From assembly GCA_018376135.1 (NCBI GenBank), contig JAHABX010000036.1, positions 1 through 21,777 of the forward strand: a DNA stretch of 21,777 nt, written 5' to 3'. Within the stretch, counting starts at the first letter, position 1, and each line of letters opens with the position of its first letter. A program made the position numbers and the translations under genes. This DNA comes from Clostridiales bacterium (GTDB lineage Bacteria; Bacillota; Clostridia; Lachnospirales; Lachnospiraceae). This document shows, piece by piece, positions 14,645 through 21,397 of this stretch. Under the pieces are notes generated by a model. It saw nothing but the letters and a program-made list of their open reading frames with translations. It made no database searches and was not told the origin of the DNA.

Positions 14645-16024
14645 ATGCGAAAAAGAGAAAAAAGTAGATTCCCGGGCGGAGTGCATCCTACAGATGGTTA
14701 TGACAAGGAACTGACCATGGATCTGCCGGTATATACATACTGGCCGGATACCGTAACCATATTGTCAGAACAATCATTTGGCGGGAAATGCAGATTTCTG
14801 GTAGAGCCGGGAGACCAGGTGGAAGAAGGAAGCCTGATCGGAGAACCGGAGGCTTTCATGGCTGCTCCGCTTCATGCCAGTGTAAGCGGAACCGTGCTGG
14901 AGATCCGGGAAGTACAGCAGCAGGGAAGAAGTATTCCCGGGTGTATTTTAAAGTGTGAAGGAGTACGGCAGGAGGAGAAGAAGCTTTACGAGACGGAGCT
15001 TGTGGATCTTCGGAATTTTGCGGGAGATGAGATCATCGGTGCGATCCGGGATGGAGGTCTTACCGGTATGGGCGGAGCGGGATTTCCGACCCATAAGAAA
15101 TACGAGACTGATAAACCCATCGATGCGCTTCTGATCAATGGAGCGGAATGCGAGCCGTTTCTGACCTGTGATTACAGGCTGATGGTGGAGCAGAGCTATG
15201 GAGTGATAAATGGCGTCCGGCTGCTTCTGAAGGCTTCCGGAGCGAAGAATGCATATATCTGCATGGAGGACAATAAACCCGAGGCCGCAAAGATTCTGAA
15301 CAGGATTCTGGAGGAAGCAGAAGAGAAGGGAATCCTGGGAGCAGAGGAAAAGGTAGCCGTGCAGGTGCTGCCAACCAAATACCCCCAGGGCGGAGAGCGT
15401 CAGCTGATCCAGGGTGTGCTTGGCAGAGAGGTTCCCATGGGAGGACTTCCGGCAGATGTGGGAGTGATCGTTTCCAATGTGGGGACGGCAAAGGCAGCCG
15501 CGGATATGGTACTGAGCGGCAGACCACTTACAAGAAGGATCGTGACGGTGACCGGATGGGTAAAGAACCCGGGCAATTATCTGGTTCCCATCGGAACCTC
15601 CGCAAAAGAGCTTTTAAATCACTGCGGAGGCGTGACCGTGGAGAAGAACAGGATCATTGCCGGAGGTCCCATGACCGGACCCTGTGCGGCATCGGACTGG
15701 AACGGGGAAGAGGAGCTGTTCTATGTGACGAAGAATACCTCCGGGATTCTGGTGCTTCCGGATATGGACTATGAGGAGCAGCCATGTATCCGTTGCGGAG
15801 GCTGTGAGAATGTCTGTCCCGCGGGACTGGTTCCCTATCAGATCGAGATCGCATTTCTGGAGGAGGATCTGGATCTGTGTGAGAAGCTCTACGCCAGCGA
15901 ATGTATTGCATGCGGCTGCTGTTCTTTCACTTGTCCGGCAAGAAGACAGCTGGCAGTGCGGACCAGGACAGCCAGGGATATGGTGAAGCAGAGAATGAGA
16001 GAAAGGGCGGTAAAGAGCTCATGA
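14645..16024 (+). CDS. rnfC: Rnf electron-transport complex subunit C
   Basis: A 459-residue peripheral subunit of the Rnf (ferredoxin:NAD) complex. The N-terminal 'FPGGVHPTDGYDKE' and barrel-sandwich region are typical; the nucleotide/FMN-binding glycine-rich loop 'GGLTGMGGAGFPTHKK' is intact; two 4Fe-4S sites lie near the C-terminus, C381/C384/C387/C391 and C420/C423/C426/C430. In the family it exchanges electrons with NADH on the cytoplasmic face. GGAGGAG lies eight bases before the ATG. Its stop overlaps the rnfD start (ATGA, 16021-16024). The length is on the ordinary side for clostridial RnfC. Because rnfA and rnfB are absent downstream, its partner on the ferredoxin side is uncertain. 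Confidence 0.93.
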   Translation: MRKREKSRFPGGVHPTDGYDKELTMDLPVYTYWPDTVTILSEQSFGGKCRFLVEPGDQVEEGSLIGEPEAFMAAPLHASVSGTVLEIREVQQQGRSIPGCILKCEGVRQEEKKLYETELVDLRNFAGDEIIGAIRDGGLTGMGGAGFPTHKKYETDKPIDALLINGAECEPFLTCDYRLMVEQSYGVINGVRLLLKASGAKNAYICMEDNKPEAAKILNRILEEAEEKGILGAEEKVAVQVLPTKYPQGGERQLIQGVLGREVPMGGLPADVGVIVSNVGTAKAAADMVLSGRPLTRRIVTVTGWVKNPGNYLVPIGTSAKELLNHCGGVTVEKNRIIAGGPMTGPCAASDWNGEEELFYVTKNTSGILVLPDMDYEEQPCIRCGGCENVCPAGLVPYQIEIAFLEEDLDLCEKLYASECIACGCCSFTCPARRQLAVRTRTARDMVKQRMRERAVKSS

Positions 16025-16959
16025 GTCAGACAAAAATCATAAACGGACCTCATATCCGTACGAATATGACCGCCAGACTGGTCATGCTGCATGTGACGAT
16101 CTCCCTGATTCCGGCGCTTTTGGGTGCGGTCTATTATTTTGGGATCCGCTCTCTCTATCTGACCGGTTTCGCCGTAACCGTATGTGTGCTTACGGAATAT
16201 ATCTGGCAGAAGCTTACGAAAAAGCAGGTGACGGCAGGAGATTTCAGTGCGGTGGTCACCGGTATGCTGCTTGCCTTTAATATGCCGGTGACCGTTCCTC
16301 TGTGGGTGCTGGGCGTGGCGAGCGTCTTCAGTATCCTGGTGGTCAAGCAGATGTTTGGCGGAATCGGCAATAATTTTGTGAATCCGGCATTGATGGGAAG
16401 GCTGCTGGTAATGGTCCTGTGGCCGGGAACGGTTATGCAGTATGTGGCTCCGGGCACGCTGCCGGCGGACGCAGTGTCCTCGGCGACTACTCTGGGTACG
16501 GCAAAAAGCGGAGCTGAGACCGGATATACTTATTTACAGATGTTCCTGGGAGAGATGCCGGGAGCCATAGGAGAGACCAGCAAGCTGCTGATCCTGATCG
16601 GATTCGGATATCTGTGCTATATGGGAGTTGTGAATGTGAAAGCAGCATTTACCTATATTTTTACGGTGGTGCTCCTGACCTTTGTCTTTGGCCCGAACGG
16701 GCTGTTCACGGGAGATATTCTTCTGAATCTGTTTGGCGGCGGACTGATCATGGGCGGATGCTACATGCTCACGGATTATGCATTTACTTCCAGGAAAGGG
16801 AAGCTGATCTATGCGGTGACAGCCGGAGTGATCACGGCGGCGATCCGTATTTTCAGCAATTATCCGGAGGGAATCTGCTTCGGCATCCTGACGGCGAACT
16901 GCATGGCAGGTATGCTGTCCGTGCTTTGTAAAAAACATGTATATGGAACGAATCAATAA
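16021..16959 (+). CDS. rnfD: Rnf electron-transport complex subunit D
   Basis: A 312-residue membrane protein of the NqrB/RnfD family, which carries a covalent FMN. The start is at 16021, inside the rnfC stop; an in-frame upstream ATG at 15901 lies within rnfC and is rejected. Family marks are 'GGIGNNFVNPALMGRL' (113-128), 'YMLTDY' (248-253) and 'YPEGICFGILTANC' (281-294), with about eight or nine membrane helices. The flavinylation-type motif is 'DAVSSATTLG' (150-159): acceptor T156 is present, but S154 stands where Gly of the S/T-G-A-T core is usual. ApbE encoded at 18788 is the likely flavin transferase. Confidence 0.93.
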   Translation: MSQTKIINGPHIRTNMTARLVMLHVTISLIPALLGAVYYFGIRSLYLTGFAVTVCVLTEYIWQKLTKKQVTAGDFSAVVTGMLLAFNMPVTVPLWVLGVASVFSILVVKQMFGGIGNNFVNPALMGRLLVMVLWPGTVMQYVAPGTLPADAVSSATTLGTAKSGAETGYTYLQMFLGEMPGAIGETSKLLILIGFGYLCYMGVVNVKAAFTYIFTVVLLTFVFGPNGLFTGDILLNLFGGGLIMGGCYMLTDYAFTSRKGKLIYAVTAGVITAAIRIFSNYPEGICFGILTANCMAGMLSVLCKKHVYGTNQ

Positions 16960-16976
16960 CTGACGGAGGTAAGAGA

Positions 16977-17909
16977 ATGAAGAATAAAAATGTAAGAGGA
17001 ATCCTGGCACTGGTACTGGTGACCGCACTGTCCTTTGGTGTGATCGTCGGTTCTAAAGCGCTTTCTGAAAATATGGGAGAAAATGCAGACCAGACAGCAC
17101 AGGCTGGAGATAAGGTGCTTGAGGAGCTGGCAGTGGATGGCGCTGAGCATATTGAAAAGGCGGTAAAGACAGAGAATGGATATATGGTAACCGTCAGGAC
17201 AGCAGGTTATGGCGGAGATATCGTTATGAATGTATCCTTTGATGAGACTGCGGAAACTGTGACAAAAGTGGAAGTAACAGAGCAGAATGAGACCGAAAAT
17301 CTGGGAGCAAGGATCGCAGAGCCGGAATTTCTGAGTCAGTTTGAAGGGGTGAAGGCTCCGGTATGGCTGCCGGGCATGAGCCTTGAGTCCGGGGAAGCAG
17401 CGAAGGACGAGCTGGAAGGTGCGGCGCTTCAGGACGGAACCTATGAAGCGAAGACGGAAGGCCCGGATCAGAGTGGATTTACGGATCAGGTGACCATAAC
17501 GGTGGCGGATGGCAGGATCACCGAAGTGAACTGGGATGCGCTCCTGGAGGATGGAACCAGAAAGAGTGTGATGTCCGAGAATGGTGAGTATACCATGACG
17601 GAAGACGGGCTGACCTGGAAAGAACAGGCGGAGGCACTGGCAGCTGCGCTGGTGGAAAATCAGTCTCTTGGTTTCCTGTCCATGAACGAACAGGGCAAGA
17701 CGGATGCAGTATCCGGTGTGAGCATTTCCGTGGGCGGATTTATTAATCTGGCAGAGCAGTGTCTGCGTCAGGCAGCAGGAGTGGAAGAGGCAGAGACCGT
17801 ACCACAGGACGGAACCCAGGCAGATGCGGTGTCCGGTGCAACGATCTCCTCTACTGCGGCAGTGAAGGGCATCAATCAGGCATATGATTTTTTGCAGACA
17901 GTAAAATAA
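16977..17909 (+). CDS. rnfG: RnfG-like flavoprotein with an extra FMN-binding-like module
   Basis: A 310-residue protein with one N-terminal membrane helix (about 8-26) and an extracytoplasmic part. Residues 60-133 are an RnfG FMN_bind segment with 'ETENLGARIAEPEFLSQFEG' (105-124). Residues 150-265 are an added module that begins 'LQDGTYEAKTEGPDQSGFTD' and ends in 'KTDAVSGVSIS'. It resembles the repeated FMN-binding domains of PplA-type electron-transfer lipoproteins. After a short linker, the RnfG end follows: 'ADAVSGATISSTAAVKGINQ'. There are thus two flavinylation-type motifs, D243-S249 (SGVS, Ser in acceptor position) and D283-T289 (canonical SGAT, acceptor T289). Ordinary RnfG proteins are about 190-210 residues with one motif. 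GGAGG at 16965-16969 precedes the start. Confidence 0.85.
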   Translation: MKNKNVRGILALVLVTALSFGVIVGSKALSENMGENADQTAQAGDKVLEELAVDGAEHIEKAVKTENGYMVTVRTAGYGGDIVMNVSFDETAETVTKVEVTEQNETENLGARIAEPEFLSQFEGVKAPVWLPGMSLESGEAAKDELEGAALQDGTYEAKTEGPDQSGFTDQVTITVADGRITEVNWDALLEDGTRKSVMSENGEYTMTEDGLTWKEQAEALAAALVENQSLGFLSMNEQGKTDAVSGVSISVGGFINLAEQCLRQAAGVEEAETVPQDGTQADAVSGATISSTAAVKGINQAYDFLQTVK

Positions 17910-17928
17910 AGAGAGCGGAGGATTCGAT

Positions 17929-18696
17929 ATGAAGTTAAAATATCCGGCTGAGGCATTCGCCCTTGGAATCCTGATGTTTTCCGCTGGAATGAAGGAAGCC
18001 TTCAGCGCCGGTATTCTGGTGATTCTGGCTGTGGTATCTGCAGAGTTTCTGAAAAATCTGCTGGAGCCATGTGTACCGGAGTGGAGCTGGAAGGGCTGTG
18101 TCTATGTGGGAACTGCTGCGGTATGCGGAGGTACATTTCTGGTCGGCTTTACCTTTCTTGGAATCGGTATGGAGCCGGGGCTTTGGATCATGACCTTCCT
18201 CATAGGTCTGCTTGCTGCAAAATATGTGGTGAACGGAGAGCTTCAGGCTGAGTACGGAGAGCTGTTCTGGGAGACGGCGCTGATCTGGGGATTCTGGGTG
18301 CTTCTGGCAGCGGTCAGGGAATTCTGCGGAACCGGAGAGGTCTTCGGCAAGCTGCTGATGGAACCGGAGTTCCGATCCCGGAAAATTCTTGACATTACCT
18401 TTGCATTTCTGACCGCAGGGCTTGCGCTGGCATTTACCAACGGAGTGCTGAAGAAAAAGAGTACAGACACGAACAGTCTGCTCGTGATGATCCCGGCGGT
18501 GATCTATGCAAGACCTTTTGTACTGGACGGCGGGGGAGAGCTGGTAAGTCTGATCTGGACCATTGCTGTTCCGTTGATTCTGTTCCTGTCTGTAAAGAGA
18601 ACTTTGCGGTTTTCAAGAACAGGGGCAGCTTTCCGAGGACTGCCGGCAGAGATGCTGTCCATGGGATTTATCTATATGATACTGAGTATCTACTGA
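17929..18696 (+). CDS. Divergent RnfE/RnfA-family membrane protein
   Basis: A 255-residue protein with about seven or eight hydrophobic helices. The segment 'AAVREFCGTGEVFGKLL' (127-143) corresponds to the 'REIIGNGTLF' landmark of RnfE, and the next helix 'ITFAFLTAGLALAF' also fits RnfE. Residues 231-255 ('TGAAFRGLPAEMLSMGFIYM' and on) instead resemble the C-terminal end of RnfA ('PFRG-P-LITAGLMALAF'). Canonical RnfA and RnfE each supply cysteines, including a 'TNC' motif, to a shared [2Fe-2S] cluster in the membrane. Here the corresponding positions (near residues 15 and 91-95) hold no Cys; the only cysteines are 48, 57, 66 and 133. It follows rnfG by 19 bases with AGCGGAGG upstream. The family assignment was made by eye. 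Confidence 0.6.
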   Translation: MKLKYPAEAFALGILMFSAGMKEAFSAGILVILAVVSAEFLKNLLEPCVPEWSWKGCVYVGTAAVCGGTFLVGFTFLGIGMEPGLWIMTFLIGLLAAKYVVNGELQAEYGELFWETALIWGFWVLLAAVREFCGTGEVFGKLLMEPEFRSRKILDITFAFLTAGLALAFTNGVLKKKSTDTNSLLVMIPAVIYARPFVLDGGGELVSLIWTIAVPLILFLSVKRTLRFSRTGAAFRGLPAEMLSMGFIYMILSIY

Positions 18697-18720
18697 TCTG
18701 TGAAATTGGATCGGAAAAGA

Positions 18721-18764
18721 AAAACACGGGGCGCTTACGTATCAGCGGGCGTCCCGTGTTTTTT
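18721..18764. terminator. Bidirectional terminator between the rnf-like operon and apbE
   Basis: AAAACACGGGGCGC pairs with GCGTCCCGTGTTTT (14 bp, one wobble) around a 14-base loop. T-runs follow on both strands, suiting the two converging operons. Confidence 0.9.
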
Positions 18765-18787
18765 GACGTATGTGATGATCTCTGCAG

Positions 18788-19837
18788 TTATTGTTCCTGG
18801 TTTTGGGCATTAACAACCGAGATCTCATTTTCAAAATTGTCACTGAAATGCAGTTCATAATCCTCCGTAATAAATACCGCCTGTACATCCGGAAGGCTGT
18901 TTACCAGCTCCATGCCTTTCTCCAGTCCGAGTGCAAAGCAGGAGGTGCTGAGTCCGTCTCCGTCTACGGATTGATCCGAGATGATGGTTACGGAGATCAG
19001 TCCGTTCTGGTAGGGATATCCATCCTCCGGATTCAGGATATGGTGATAGAGAACCCCGTCCTTTTCAAAGGAGCGTTCATAGACACCGGAGGATACCACG
19101 GACCGGTCCGAGATCTCCAGGAGTGCGATGGTCTCACTGCGATCGGCAAAGGGCTTTTGTATTCCGATGCGGAAGGGAGTTCCGTCGGGCTTGTCTCCGA
19201 TGCAGAGTACATTTCCGCCCAGATTGATATAGGCGCTGCCCACGCCCCGGGAGACCAGAAATTCCTTGATCTGATCTGCAATGCAGCCTTTGGCAATGGC
19301 ACCCAGATCCAGTCCCATGCCCGGCTGCCGGAACTGAAGATGAGTATCCTTTACCGTAACATCCCGGTAGTCCACCAGAGGGAGAGCCTCTTCAAGGAGA
19401 GCCTCATCGGGAAGCTTTTTCTCCTGGGAGGTAAAGTCCCACAGGGAGGAAACGGGCTCGATGGCGATATCAAAAGCGCCTCCGGAGAGATCCCCATATG
19501 CAAGCCCCTTTTCAATCAGCTCTGCCAGCTTGGGGGAAATTACAAAAGAGTCATTTTCCATGGGCAGTGTTCCGTGATTCAGCTGATAGAGCTCGCTGTC
19601 TTCTCGGGTGCGGCTGAAGATGGCTTCGTATTGATCGCAGAGAGCCATGGCTTCCGTCAGCAGAGCTTCATCGTCCGAATCGTAGATGCTGATACTGACA
19701 ACCGTATTTAATTTAAACGAGGTGGCGGATATGGGTTCCGGCTGCCGCATCTGCCTCTGATACAGGAGAGCAAAGGCGAGCAGCAGGATAAGGATCAGCG
19801 CCAGAGAAAGAACCCGGGTCTGCTTTTGATCTGTCAT
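18788..19837 (-). CDS. apbE: FAD:protein FMN transferase (ApbE)
   Basis: A 349-residue membrane-anchored flavin transferase that attaches FMN from FAD to Thr/Ser of flavoproteins such as RnfD and RnfG, on the outer face of the membrane. A hydrophobic helix (about 10-26) follows the N-terminus and has no lipobox cysteine. Family motifs are 'GGAFDIAIEPVSSLWDF', 'GMGLDLGAIAKGCIADQ', 'AYINLGGNVLCIGDKPDG', 'HHILNPEDGYPY' and 'VDGDGLSTSCFALG' (metal/flavin site). The start is placed at 19837, behind GGGAG at 19847-19843; a longer start at 19873 would lie inside the upstream gene. It begins ten bases after the stop of the RmlD-like gene and is co-transcribed with it. Its position facing rnfCDG supports a role in maturing that complex. 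Confidence 0.94.
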   Translation of the reverse strand: MTDQKQTRVLSLALILILLLAFALLYQRQMRQPEPISATSFKLNTVVSISIYDSDDEALLTEAMALCDQYEAIFSRTREDSELYQLNHGTLPMENDSFVISPKLAELIEKGLAYGDLSGGAFDIAIEPVSSLWDFTSQEKKLPDEALLEEALPLVDYRDVTVKDTHLQFRQPGMGLDLGAIAKGCIADQIKEFLVSRGVGSAYINLGGNVLCIGDKPDGTPFRIGIQKPFADRSETIALLEISDRSVVSSGVYERSFEKDGVLYHHILNPEDGYPYQNGLISVTIISDQSVDGDGLSTSCFALGLEKGMELVNSLPDVQAVFITEDYELHFSDNFENEISVVNAQNQEQ

Positions 19838-19847
19838 GGGACGCTCC

Positions 19848-20693
19848 CTATGCATGGCGGGGAGTCTCCGCAAGATATTCAGCCAGTGCTTCTTTCCAGT
19901 CCTTTGGCTCTGTCATGCCGGAGATACGCAGCATCAGGTTGTCCAGAACAGAGTAGCGGGGACGGGTGTTGGATTCATCAATAAAGGGTTCCACAGCCAG
20001 ATTGTGTGTGTTGTCGGTCAGGGCAAGAATCTCACGCGCATAGTCGTAACGGCTGCAGAAGCCTTTGCATACGGCGTGATAAGTGCCGTAGGCATCGTTC
20101 TCCAGAAATCCAAGGATGATCCGGGCAAGCTCCTTTGCGCTGGTAGGCGTGGAGAACTGATTGCTTGCCACATGAAGGACGCCGCCGTTTTCTACCGCGT
20201 TCAGCACGTCGTTGACAAAATCCTTTCCCGTTCCATAGACCCAGGAGCTGCGGATGATCACATAACGGGTCATCAGGTCCTTGATAAACTGCTCGCCGGC
20301 AGCCTTGGACTTTCCATAGATGCTGCGGGGGCTTATGGGATCGAATTCATTATAGGGGACGTTCCGGTCCGTACCGAATACGTCATCGGTGGAGATCTGG
20401 ATCAGCTTTGCGTGGATGTTCTGTGCCTCCTGTGCCAGATTCCGGACACCAAGTGCATTGACCAGATATGCCCGGTCGGGATTCTTCTCGCATGCCTGCA
20501 GGTCTGTCAGTCCGGCGCAGTTGATCACAATATCCGGCTGGTTATTTCGAAAGAAGGTGCGTACCGTCTCCACATCGGTGATATCTCCGTCCTGTGCATC
20601 GGTAGCCAGAATATCATACTGGCGGCAGTCCAAAAGTCTGGTAAGCGCCCTTCCCACATGTCCGGAAGCACCGGTAATCCATATTTTTTTCAT
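19848..20693 (-). CDS. RmlD-like dTDP-4-dehydrorhamnose reductase / SDR-family reductase
   Basis: A 281-residue extended short-chain dehydrogenase of the RmlD substrate-binding family. It has nucleotide-binding 'GASGHVG' at residues 8-14, 'INCAGLTDLQACE' after the fourth strand, 'ISTDDVFG', the catalytic 'YGKSK' (Y and K of YxxxK) and 'RSSWVYGTGKDFV'. In the rhamnose pathway it would reduce dTDP-4-dehydrorhamnose with NAD(P)H. No rmlA, B or C homologue is in the window, so a role in another sugar or cofactor pathway is possible. GGAGGA lies 11 bases before the ATG, with a well-formed promoter upstream; apbE follows in the same transcript. Confidence 0.88.
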   Translation of the reverse strand: MKKIWITGASGHVGRALTRLLDCRQYDILATDAQDGDITDVETVRTFFRNNQPDIVINCAGLTDLQACEKNPDRAYLVNALGVRNLAQEAQNIHAKLIQISTDDVFGTDRNVPYNEFDPISPRSIYGKSKAAGEQFIKDLMTRYVIIRSSWVYGTGKDFVNDVLNAVENGGVLHVASNQFSTPTSAKELARIILGFLENDAYGTYHAVCKGFCSRYDYAREILALTDNTHNLAVEPFIDESNTRPRYSVLDNLMLRISGMTEPKDWKEALAEYLAETPRHA

Positions 20694-20733
20694 AATAAAA
20701 AAAGTCCTCCTTCAGGATACATAATCTGTCCTC

Positions 20734-20762
20734 AATATAGCACAGGAGAAGGGTTCCCGCAA
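20734..20762 (-). promoter_or_regulatory. Promoter of the rmlD-like/apbE operon
   Basis: On the - strand, TTGCGG (20762-20757), a 17-base spacer and TATATT (20739-20734), about 40 bases before the start codon. Confidence 0.65.
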
Positions 20763-20785
20763 GCAAGAGAAAGTTTTTTTGCACA

Positions 20786-21229
20786 CGAAAAAGGCGATAT
20801 AAGAATTTATTCTAAAAATCCTCATACCGCCTGTTAAACTGTAATTTCCAATGGACTTTAACCTCGTTATTCTTTCATCTATTTTTTTTATGGTTGTAGT
20901 AACCTTATTTTATGGTCTTTTATGACCTTTCTTCGTCGTATGCAATCTCTGATGGATCTTTACGACTGTTCATGTGGTTTTTTATTAACAAGGTATGTAC
21001 CGTTACCTTCTGTAATTATTTCTTCTATTACCTTTTATCCGGTAATCTTCATCTTAAATATCATTCGTTATTTAGTTTTTGTTTTAAGAAGAATTTACGT
21101 TGCTGGTGGTCTGTACCTTCCTTTCTGTTATATTATGGGGTAGAACGTTAAGTTTTAGTTGGACTCTCCTCCTTTTCATGCTCCTTCTTCATGGATTATT
21201 TGATTTTTTCTTGTCTTCTGTTGTTTTAT
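20786..21229 (-). ncRNA. Candidate structured non-coding RNA, about 440 nt
   Basis: A complete - strand transcription unit with no credible ORF. A consensus promoter (21263-21236) starts it and an intrinsic terminator (20832-20788) ends it. The ends can pair: ACTTAACGTT (21153-21144) with AACG, a bulge, and TTAAAGT (20868-20855), extended by TCCAA (21163-21159) with TTGGA (20851-20847). Between them lie local hairpins: ATTACC/GGTAAT (21046-21027), AAGGT/ACCTT (21009-20990), GTCGTA/TACGAC (20966-20935), GGTC/GACC (20927-20914) and GGTT/AACC (20904-20892). Several loops or joints carry an ATAAAA stretch. The region is about one-third GC, well below its neighbours. It does not look like tmRNA, RNase P or 6S RNA to me. 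Other classes of large clostridial RNA cannot be excluded by eye. Confidence 0.6.
20788..20832 (-). terminator. Intrinsic terminator of the candidate ncRNA
   Basis: On the - strand AGGCGGTAT (20832-20824) pairs with ATATCGCCT (20800-20792, one wobble), with an inner AGAAT/ATTCT hairpin (20813-20802), followed by a run of U. Confidence 0.8.
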
Positions 21230-21235
21230 GAGTTT

Positions 21236-21263
21236 ATTATAACACGAAAAGATGATTTGTCAA
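21236..21263 (-). promoter_or_regulatory. Consensus promoter of the candidate ncRNA
   Basis: On the - strand a perfect TTGACA (21263-21258), a 16-base spacer and a perfect TATAAT (21241-21236). Directly upstream, 21265-21281 is an A/T-only palindrome (ATATTTTT, T, AAAAATAT) that could act as an UP element. Confidence 0.85.
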
Positions 21264-21318
21264 CATATTTTTTAAAAATATTTCAAATTATCTGACAAAT
21301 AAAAAGAGCGCAAAAGGA

Positions 21319-21347
21319 TTGACAGTGACAAGCTGCTTTGATAAACT
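21319..21347 (+). promoter_or_regulatory. Promoter of the cation exchanger gene
   Basis: TTGACA at 21319-21324, a 17-base spacer and TAAACT at 21342-21347; about 50 bases before the start codon and divergent from the ncRNA promoter. Confidence 0.65.
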
Positions 21348-21397
21348 AAATCAGTTAAGGATATTACAGAGTGCTCAGAGAAGAGCCGGAGGAAATT

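Noticed and set aside
15901..16020. Upstream extension of rnfD
   Set aside because: It lies within the 4Fe-4S region of rnfC; the ATG at 16021 overlaps the rnfC stop as expected for coupled genes.
20912..21151. Overlapping + strand ORFs of 79 and 73 codons in the AT-rich region
   Set aside because: No ribosome-binding site, F/Y/C-rich random-looking products, and they lie opposite the better supported - strand transcription unit.
21084..21179. A 31-codon ORF on the - strand inside the candidate ncRNA (begins MKRRRVQLKL)
   Set aside because: The only GGAG is one base from its ATG, too close for normal initiation; kept in mind only as a possible small peptide.
20786..21229. tmRNA, RNase P RNA or 6S RNA as identity of the ncRNA
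   Set aside because: No tRNA-like ends or tag frame, no conserved RNase P core of normal GC content, and too long for 6S; other large RNA classes remain untested.
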